DNA of 64,000 bases, taken from the NCBI GenBank assembly GCA_002104985.1, contig MCGO01000080.1, forward strand, positions 119,342-183,341, written 5' to 3'. Shown here piece by piece: positions 56,046 to 64,000 of the stretch. Numbering within the stretch: the first letter of the stretch is position 1; every line of letters begins with the position of its first letter. Made by a program: the position numbers and the translations under genes. The notes below the pieces were generated by a model that saw nothing but the letters and a program-made list of their open reading frames with translations, was not told where the DNA came from and made no database searches. Source of the stretch: Rhizoclosmatium globosum. Taxonomy: Eukaryota > Chytridiomycota > Chytridiomycetes > Chytridiales > Chytriomycetaceae.

Positions 56046-56353
56046 CTACTTGTTTCTGTAGACTGAGTACCCGAATCCCTTTGAAGCCTTCGCAGTCACT
56101 GGTTCCACCACCAATCGTTCCGACTGATACATTCCATCGATAGTACCCTGTCTCTTTGCCACTCCAAGCTCAGCCAGACCCTTCTGAAACGCAGCAGCCA
56201 GGATCGAAGTATCAGTCTCTGATTTGAAATGTCTGAAAGCGTCAGTGACCTGCGGACAACATAGTTTCTGAAGTTGTAGTTTGAAAAGAGGCGGGCGGAT
56301 CGGAGGAGGTTGCGGTAAAGAGAGAGGGCCTCTGTGCGGGTCGGTGCAGACAT
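56046..56353 (-). CDS. LYRM4: LYR protein ISD11 (one frame break)
   Basis: About 102 aa. It begins MSAPTRTEALSLYRNLLR, where LYR is the family motif, followed by SNYNFRNYVVR as in ISD11/LYRM4. The second half (VTDAFRHFKSETD ... LGVAKRQGTIDGMY) fits the same family. The two halves are in different frames, joined at about 56,250 in the sequence CGCAGGTCAC; one extra G there would give ...RRVTDAF. ISD11 binds and stabilises the cysteine desulfurase Nfs1 together with acyl carrier protein in mitochondrial Fe-S cluster assembly and is essential in fungi, so an error in the consensus is more likely than a pseudogene. Its start faces the neurochondrin-like gene, 52 bp away. Confidence 0.78.
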
Positions 56354-56405
56354 TGTTGGTTTGGAGTGTTGGTTTTTGGATAAGGTTTCTCTGAAGGAAA
56401 GATGG

Positions 56406-58464
56406 ATGAAAAGCAGCAACACCAACAACAACAACCAACAACAACACACACTTCTGATCAACTGCGAAACAGTTCTCCGGCGCAAACGAAGCAGCGCCGA
56501 AGAACGAGTCGCGGCATTGACAGTTGCGAACCGGGTCGTTGTTCGGACACTCTCGTCCTTGTCTGATTCGAACAATGCGCAGTTCCAGTTCCAGTTCCAG
56601 TTGTCGCTTGTTCTCGCAACTCTCTTTGAAACTGTCTTTGGAAGAAATGCCGTGTTTGTCAGGCGGATGCTTCAGACGGATGGCCTGGTGGGTCTGGCGC
56701 TGTCCCTGGCGAGATGCTGTGTTGGCTGGCTGGCGGCTCTCGATGCCGAACAACAACAAGCCGACAATGTGTGGGCGGCCCTCTGTATTCACACTCAATC
56801 TATGGCTCGCATTCTGAACGAGAGGTGACACTTCTGACAATCTGTTGTGACAGGAAAGCTGACGAATTGTCTCCCAATAGCTCTGACCCTGAAGTCTGCT
56901 TCCAAATCATGGACATATTCACACAACTCCTCAGTAACGAGCGAGGAGTTGTTTCCCTGATCGAAAATCAAGTTCTTGCCTCAATAGTCGCTTCAATCAC
57001 AAAGGCCGAGACTTGCCAAAAGCGAAGGAAGCCTGATGACCCAGCTATACCATTCACGCCAAACGAACCAATTACTCTCATCAACCATCTTATATCTTCA
57101 AGCGATGTTATTTTGAATTCATCACTATCGCATCAACCAAGATAGAAGAATCACTCACCCACCTTCTCACAAACCTCGTCTCCCTCTTTGAAACAATAGA
57201 AATGCCTCTCAAGGCCGAAATACCACCTCTCATCATCCCTCTCCTCCACATGATTGCATCCCCTCCACCACTTCCACACCTACTCCAAACAATCTGTCAC
57301 CTCCTCCAAAACAAACTCCCCCAAACAACCCAAACTTCCCTTTTAATGCTTGCATCAACAGCATTCCATATCCTCGGCCCGTCATTCCTCTTTCAACTGT
57401 CACCCACACCAGAAGACTACAAACCGCAACCCTCCTCATCCATTTAACATGCACGGACCTCCGTGTCCTTCTTGACATGAATAATCCATCGACTTCTGTC
57501 ACTGTATCCCACATCACATTCATCACAGACGCGTTGACAGCAATCGTTCAAACGGAGTCCTCGATTTCCCCAGCGATCTCTTGATTTCCGTTCATCATGC
57601 GCTTGCAGAGACGTTTGTGCTGTTCTCGCGCATCTTGTTGATTTGTATGAGGTTGGAGGGAGGCTGGGTCGGTGGTGTGTTTGGAGACGACAAAGAAGGT
57701 GGTGGTGGTGTTGTGAAGGCTGTAGTGGAGGGGTTGGGTGTTTGGCTTGCGGAAGATACAGAGGCGAGTTCGATTGCAGAGGTGAAAGCCGGGTTGGTGT
57801 TCTTGTGCATTGTGCGAAACGTGGGAATGGGTGTGAAGATCTTGGGGGCGTGTTTATGAATGTGACGGGGGCCGGGGATGAATGTGTGGAACGGTTTTTG
57901 GAGTGTGGAGGGGGGATTTGGTTGCGGGGTGGGTTTTGTATGGGAGTGGCGAAGAGAGGAGGGTTGGTGTTTGTTGTGTTTTGAATCTTGTTGTTTCGGG
58001 GGTTGGTGTGGGGAGACTTGTTGAGGGTGGGAATGTGCGGGATGTTTCGACGCGGTTGTTGGAGTGTCTTGTGAAGGAGGGGGTGATTTGCGGGTAAGGT
58101 GACAGAGACGTGGTTGTTCATGTCATGAACGCGTGTTGCCTTGCGTTTTTGTGGTGCGCGACGTATTGACTTATCCGAGGGCTTACGGAATGAGGTCGTT
58201 GCATGTTCTGTTCAGGCATTGTATCATACTCGAAGCTTAACCAGTAGTTGGGAGGACGTGAAGGAGCTCTGGTTCTTGAGCGTGAATGCTTTATCAGAAA
58301 TTGTTGCTCGTGGAAAGATATTCGAGCGCTGCTGGGACGAATTGATGAGTTATTGGATTAGTGAAGCTTGTGGTGAAATTGCAGAACAAGCAGGTGACGG
58401 CGATGAAGCACAGTTTGACCGAGAGAGTGTTTTAGGCTTCTTGAAAGCATTCACAAGTCAATAA
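56406..58464 (+). CDS. NCDN: Neurochondrin-like helical-repeat protein (several frame breaks)
   Basis: First exon 56406..56824; a 29-nt intron (56825..56853) keeps the frame into the next. Landmarks shared in order with neurochondrin are: an opening repeat with EERVAALTVANRVV; QIMDIFTQLLSNERGVVSLI; TSLLMLASTAFHILGPSFLF; LLIHLTCTDLRVLLD; a GLGVWLAEDTE block; VLNLVVSG; and the closing DVKELWFLSVNALSEI. The segments fall in changing frames, with breaks near 57,125, 57,430, 57,575, 57,848, 57,980 and before 58,210. Neurochondrin is an armadillo-type protein with a poorly known cellular role outside animals. The sequence as given cannot encode the full protein; either a consensus problem or a pseudogene. 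Confidence 0.6.
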
Positions 58465-58513
58465 TGATATAAGTTCTACATTTTCGGACCTCTTACAACC
58501 AGAACAAAAGTGA

Positions 58514-59545
58514 ATGCGAAAAAGAAGAGTGTACTCAAGTGGCAGTGAAAGCGGCACCAAGAAAGTGCTTGTTCAGGTAATAACACAATCGAGTGAATAG
58601 AAAGCGAGTGACAGTCACTGATGATTGATGCAGGTGTCCAATTCGCCAAACAACGGCCCAATCCTTCTTCTTCCTTCGGTCTTCTTCTGCAGTTGCCCCG
58701 CCGCTCAAACATGTTCAAATCAGATGGTTCACGCTCGCTTTGCCGCCATTTGAAGGCGATGCAGAACCAGGACGAGAGGGACAAGTCCACTTCCACTGCC
58801 ACTGCCACCCTCAACTGAGGAATTCAACGACAATCAAATAACAAAAGAACCCGAAATTGATGACTCAGACGCTGTTGCTCAACCGGTCGATCCGTTACCT
58901 GAGCTTGACCAACCTCAACAACCACAAACACAACCAACCCAAAAAATACACTTCCCACAAACTCAATCTGCATTCAAAGTATCACAATCAGCAACACTCC
59001 TGTATTCAGTAAATCACTTCTCGAATCATTCGGCCTCCCAGTCCCCACAATCAAGAAGGAGAAACGATTCACTCCATCCGTCACATCTTCAGCTTCATCA
59101 TCAGTCAAAAATCCCCAAATAGATTCTCAAAACCAGCAAGTCCTTTCAAGACAGCCACGAAGCTGAAATCTGATGCAACTGGTTCAGATTCTCCGCTTCA
59201 ATCACAATAAACGCGTCCCCTGTCCCAAACCACCTAAATTCAAGCTTAATACACCGCGTGCAAATGATAACGCATTTAGTGACGATCATCCTACATCCTC
59301 GCGGAAAATAACTGCATCCTCATTCTCACTCTCCCAACTCTCCTCTCCAACAAGAAACGGAAAAACGATCTGATTCGGGGCGTAAATCTCTTGGTGCAAA
59401 TGCTTTCGTGATTCCTTCCGCATCCAAGGGAGGTGGATGGGATATTGACGAGTCTGAGCCTACAGGTTTTGAGAATGGAGATGTGTTGTTGTCTGCGTCC
59501 CAGGAATTGGAGGACAGGATCAAACAGAAGAGTGGTAGATATTAG
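58514..59545 (+). CDS. Unknown disordered protein, frames broken
   Basis: A possible first exon begins MRKRRVYSSGSESGTKK at 58514 and is followed by a GT at 58577. Beyond it, coding-looking Pro/Gln/Ser/Lys-rich segments appear in changing frames (EPEIDDSDAVAQPVDPLPEL; GLPVPTIKKEKRFTPSVTSS). The last one (LGANAFVIPSASKGGGWDID ... QELEDRIKQKSGRY) ends at a TAG at 59543-59545. No family is recognised. At least three one-base frame changes would be needed, so the borders are approximate. Confidence 0.35.
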
Positions 59546-60069
59546 GATGACGGTGGTGTTGAGTTTATGAGGATCGTAACGGAAGGGTTGGTTTCTTGAG
59601 TCACATTGCTTTAATAAAGAAAAAAATAAGTAATATATGCACGAGCAATTTGGCCTTCCTGTTTTGCCTTTCCGGTGCAGTATGAAGTTTTAATCCCGCT
59701 CGGAGCAATAACTTTAATTTCACGAGTTAAGGGATTTATAGTCACGAGGAATCTTGAAGTACCATCTGGCCCAGAGAGTAATATGTTTACACAAATTCAT
59801 CTAATTTTTTGCGTTGTGAAGCACTTGTTCTTGCTTGGAAGTGAAAAGACCTCTGCCGCTTGCAAGAGAGTCAGTAACAGTATCAGCCCGTTGCAAAAAA
59901 CTCCATTTTTGTAATGATTTTGAAGGCTTTATTTATAGACTAACAGCAGGATATTATGAATCCCGCGCACAAAAAATCAATCCTCCTTTTTGGCTGGTTT
60001 CGCGAGCTAAATCGAACACTCATTGCATCGAATCTAAGCTATTTTCTGCGATTGAATCTCCATCCTCAT
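59546..60069. other. Spacer
   Basis: No gene recognised. It may include the frame-broken C-terminal end of F-box member C, since the family normally has an acidic tail and CaaX there. Confidence 0.4.
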
Positions 60070-62206
60070 TCATCCAGTGATTGACAAATGATCCACAAGT
60101 TTGTTCAAGTAGGACTCAAACTTTTTGATTGCTTTTGAAGTATTGAACGATTTGTTAGATGGTAACAAATACTCCAAAAGTAAGCGAGCGTTCTTGAAGT
60201 CTGCTTCTTTTCCATTACCTTGAACCTCTTGGAGAAGCATGAAAAAGCACCGCAGGGGCAACTGGGGACAAAGCTTTTCTGTGACATTTTGAAGTCTGTT
60301 CATCATAACTTGGTTCCATCGAGAATAAGTATTCATGTCTTGAAATCCAGTCGTGTAATTCATCCCCTTCGACTCAAAGTACTTTTCCATGATAATATCG
60401 CCTTCTGAAACAGCCATGACACGTTTTTGATTGTAAATGCGAGCAAATGTTTCGAGGCATTTGGTTTCATTGTATTCCTCGGCGATTGCAGTTAATTGAT
60501 TATTGCTTCCTCTTTTAATACATCAAGGCCGCGGGAAACAATAGCTTGGTTCAGAGTAATCGATGACGTTGAATACCTCCCATAAATCCCACCGAACAAG
60601 ACACAGAGCAGTTGTATCAAAGTCCGCTAACAATGGCCATTCTTGTAATCCCTCGAAGTGATCAATATGATAATTCATGTCTGCAGCGTATCGGTCAGGT
60701 ACGTCCTGAAGAAGTGCTGGTTTGCAGTTGATGATGATATGGCGATAAATTGAAGCCTTGCGAGCAGTAATAATTGTATCCCACGTTTCCCAGGATGCTT
60801 TAGCTGCTACTTCATCCCAACTGTCAGTTTTAATGTCAAAAAACTGTCTGTTGCGACTGAACCACTCCGTTGCACCCAATGTTTTGATCTTGAAAACAGG
60901 AGAAAATGTTATGCTGGAAATTGAATAATAACCTTATGAATTCGTTCGACGATGAGTTTTTTCTTTCACCATTTCTTCGTACTCAATTACTGAGGGTGTC
61001 TCGATCCACAAACTTTAAGATGACTTCACTCATGCTTAAGGGGGAGTTTTTAATCTCAGCAAGTTCCTGCTCTAAGTGAGGCAGCCGTCGTAACAAGTCT
61101 TTTTCAGCATTACAGAATCGTTCATAGGATCACAAACAACATCTTGATCTCTTTCAAATACGGCGAGGAGTCAAAAGTGGGGAATACATCGTTCCAAGCA
61201 TAGTCTTTGAGAATATCGAATGCCAGAATGTGAAACTTTGAGTAGTAGGCTCTTTCTTCAGCAGTATAGCGGAAACAACGACTGCCAATCAAAGTATCGA
61301 CATTCATATAGTTACTCCATTGCTCAGGAATTCCTTCCATAGCTTCAGCGTGAAGAAGGAGTACCATTCAATGATAGTCGCAATTACTCGAATGGCTTTT
61401 ATATTGGGACTCAAAGTCCGAAGCAAATTCGTAAATACTCGATTTGTCAGAGGGGTTGCGACGTTACAGACACGATGGAATTCACTGCAGCATTCCAATA
61501 TTTCTTCTGTAATTGGTGGATCCATGGTAGCAAATCTGAATGGGAATAAGAAATGATACAGCCCAATAGGACGAAAACGGTACCTATCAATGATATCCCT
61601 CTTTCTTTGAATTCGAACTACTTCCAACTGAAACCGACCGATCAGATTCGGATATGTTTTGGGATTCTTTCATCTCTTTACTCCAGTCACGAAACTCATC
61701 TCCTACAATTGCGGGTTCCAAGTTTCGTCTTTTCTTCATACACTTTGAGCACAAGCGTTGAAGAGTTCGCCAGTCCACTTGTTTTGACTTTGTTGGGCAA
61801 AATGCACAACCAACCTATCGCAACGGCATGAGACGCTGGCACAAGGATACATAGATAACTTTAACGTACTCGAGAAATAAGGGCCAAAACTTTTTTGGCA
61901 GTGACGAGTTGTGACATCGATTGAGGAATTGGTGGAGTTCCGATGATTGATACAGGACTGTCCAGATGCTGCGATCAAGGTTCGTATCAGCATTTACTCG
62001 AAGAATTTAGTATGAAATGTCCGAGACTCTGCCGTTGTCAGGGAAGCAAGACGACGGTTTACGCAGCCTAAGTTGAGGATATCGACTGGCTTCAAATACA
62101 GACACACTTCATCAAACAACTCTGTTGGAAGTCCACAGATCCCAGGCCCTTCGATTTCGTTCGTGTTGGAGGCGGCGATAACACGTTTTGACTTTCGACG
62201 AGGCAT
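60070..62206 (-). CDS. F-box/zinc family protein, member C (many frame breaks)
   Basis: Reads leftward from the ATG at 62206: basic PRRKSKR, F-box-like GLPTELFDEVCLYLKPVDI, a WTVLYQSSEL segment, then Cys pattern CAFCP ... LCSKC. The family body follows (PPITEEILECC, TPLTNRVFTNLL, AEAMEGIPEQWSNYMN, GATEWFSRNRQFFD, SKGMNYTTGFQDMN) and a LLLEYLLPSNKSF end. Homology to members A and B continues across changes of frame near 61,930, 61,645, 61,365, 61,130, 60,960 and 60,470. The first is explained by one missing C in a CCC run. Introns sit at the family positions. It could be a pseudogene, but the same type of break affects its single-copy neighbours. No CaaX end could be placed. Confidence 0.6.
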
Positions 62207-62301
62207 TTTGAAGAGTAAAAATCGGACATCATTCATGAACTTTAATGAAATTGAAACAGTATAACATTGTATTTGCTAATCATATTGTTACGTTCATATG
62301 C

Positions 62302-64000
62302 TCACATCACTGAACATCCTGGACCAGGTTCGTCACTTTCATAACCACTCCAATCATCACTATCATAGTTTGGGAAATAATCATCAACAACTTGATTCAG
62401 GTAGCTTCCAAACTTTTGATTGCTTCCTTAGCATTGAATTCCGCGTTGGTCGGCAGAAGATATTCCAACAAGGACCTTGCGTTTTCAAAATTCTTGGCAT
62501 CTCCTTCCCCATGTATTTCTTTTGATATGAGAGTATGACATTGAAATCGCGCTGAACCGGATCCATCTCCTCAAAAACAGCCATTACCTTTGACGAACAG
62601 TTAATTTCCAGTTTTGCATCTCTGCATCACTGAAATCATAAAAGCCTGTCGTAAATCCTTTCCAATGGACGAAAAGTACTTTTCTTCTACCACATCGTCA
62701 TTGCAGGCGCCCATAAGACACGCTTGATTGAAAAACCGGAGCAAGCTTCAAACAATTTTGTTTCATCATATTCATCTGGAGCGGCTGAAATTTCTTTAAC
62801 AGCTTGAAGTGCCAAGTCAGATGCATTACGGAAGCGATAGCTTCTTGGTAGATACGAAGGTAACCAGATACCAGATAAATCTTCACGCACAATACAAACA
62901 GCTCTGATGTCCAAGTCGGCAAGAAGAAGCTGTTGAGGCGAATTCTCATAAAGAATCATTTCTTCATTCAATCCTCCATAAAAACGATCAGGTTCATTTC
63001 GTAGCAGCTCTGGGTTGCATTTCGTGACGATATGCCGAAATACAGAAGCTTGACGTGCCGTCATAGTTCGCATCCATTCGTCCCACGACTGTTTGGTTGC
63101 TTCTTGATCCCAGCCCGGAAGTTTATAGTCAAAGAAATGAGTATTTCGTTTGAACCACTCAGTAGCGCCAAGCTCGTGAATTTTGAATTCTGGAGTAAAA
63201 ACAATTGTTGCATCCGGCATAATGGCATTCAATCTGTCACGACGGACTGTTCTCTCGACGAATTCCTCATAATCTGTAACTGACGCAGTTTTACTCTGAA
63301 ATTTCGTCACTATACTGCTCATGAATGAAACAGATCCTTTCAATGTGACAAGAGTAGGCTCCAAATGGGGGAAACGAGTCAACAAGTCGTTTTCAGCCTT
63401 CATAAACCGCTCATAAGGAGCACGAACAATCTTTCTAATATCCTCCAAATATGGAGTAGAGTTGAAGGCAGGGAAAGACTCGTTCCACGCGTAATCTTTG
63501 AGAAAGACCAAGATCAATCGCTGGAACCTTGCATAGTACATCCGTTCATCGTCGGAAAAGCGAGTGGAACAATTACAAATCAAAGTATGTCCGTTCATAT
63601 AATTGCTCCATACTTCGGGAACACCGTCCATAGCTTCAGCATGAAGTTGAAGATACCACTCTTTCTGGGATTTCGAAACCCGACTAGCCTTAATATCATC
63701 AGCCGCCGAGCGAACAAGATTTGAGAATATTCGATTGGTAAGCGGTGTGGCGATTTCGCTGGCACGCTCAAAGGCGTTGCATTCCACCAAGATGGATTCT
63801 GTGATGGCTGGGTTGATTGCAGCAAACCTGGTTTCTTTGTAAGTCAAACAGGACACACCCGTAAAAGACCAGTACCTGCTGATAATATCCCGTCGCCTTT
63901 GAGCACGGATTCCAGCCAAATGAGCCTCCGATCCGCCTCGGACATGGATCCAGCCTTCCTCATCCGTTTCCGCCCACAAGCCAAACTCTTCGCCTGGGAA
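62302..64000 (-). CDS. F-box/zinc/CaaX family protein, member D (cut by window edge)
   Basis: Only the part after the zinc motif lies in the window; the F-box would be beyond 64000. An intron at 63828..63875 occupies the family position (IISR | FAAINPAI). The body shows TPLTNRIFSNLV, AEAMDGVPEVWSNYMN, GATEWFKRNTHFFD and ADLDIRAVCIVRED. Frame breaks occur near 62,735 (five T where six fit), near 62,665 and near 62,420. In the last frame the protein ends GPGCSVM, a CaaX box with X = Met, like members A and B. Its tail points toward member C, which lies 96 bp downstream in the same orientation. Confidence 0.65.

Overview
The window looks like nuclear DNA of a zoosporic (flagellated) fungus, most likely a chytrid. 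The genes are compact and AT-leaning. They are interrupted by many 40-65 nt GT..AG introns, and every intron quoted here was checked for reading-frame continuity across the splice. Several products belong to the cilium or centriole and are absent from non-flagellated fungi: a POC5-type centriolar protein, a TCTE1/DRC5-type dynein regulatory complex subunit and the kinesin-2 adaptor KAP3. Fungal features are also present: HP1-type chromodomain proteins, a CrtC/Diels-Alderase-type lipocalin, secreted Cys-rich proteins and an F-box family with a zinc motif.

Layout. 0.5-1.8 kb: CrtC/AttH-type lipocalin with one frame break. 1.8-2.0 kb: tRNA-Leu and tRNA-Ala four bases apart, minus strand. 2.6-7.1 kb: very large protein with a degenerate 2OG-oxygenase-like N-terminus. 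7.1-9.9 kb (minus): POC5 and a rhodopsin-like 7TM receptor. 10.2-12.8 kb: two tandem HP1-like genes. 13.0-14.8 kb: LRR-TM-SAM protein. 15.1-17.3 kb: first member (A) of an F-box/zinc/CaaX family. 17.4-24.5 kb: ETT1-like protein, F-box/LRR protein, Tim17-like protein, small coiled-coil membrane protein, GNAT-like enzyme, internalin-type LRR protein. 24.6-29.6 kb: secreted purple acid phosphatase and a modular Cys-rich secreted protein, separated by 1.3 kb of non-coding DNA. 29.6-35.4 kb: DRC5, U6 snRNA, KAP3. 35.5-36.9 kb: low-complexity protein of unknown function.

37.07-43.93 kb is a complete Ty1/copia retrotransposon on the minus strand. It has 143 bp LTRs that look identical, a 5 bp target duplication, and gag, PR-IN and RT-RH reading frames. 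It sits 58 bp upstream of a second, quite different selfish-looking gene (43.99-48.79 kb). That gene combines an AT-hook-like N-terminus, a Cys-rich module, an RNase H/DDE-like core, an inserted DEDD-type 3'-5' exonuclease, a PCNA-binding (PIP) motif and a C-terminal zinc motif. It is the best candidate here for a poorly described mobile system.

49.1-50.3 kb: TBC1D7-like gene. 50.5-52.7 kb: F-box family member B. 53.4-55.7 kb: Tra2-like splicing factor with two mutually similar introns. 56.0-58.5 kb: ISD11 (LYRM4) and neurochondrin homologues. 58.5-59.5 kb: unknown gene. 60.1-64.0 kb: F-box members C and D on the minus strand, D running off the window edge. From about 52.5 kb onward nearly every gene carries single-base frame breaks, mostly at short homopolymers, whereas 2-50 kb is almost free of them. 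This suggests a locally poor consensus rather than many independent pseudogenes.
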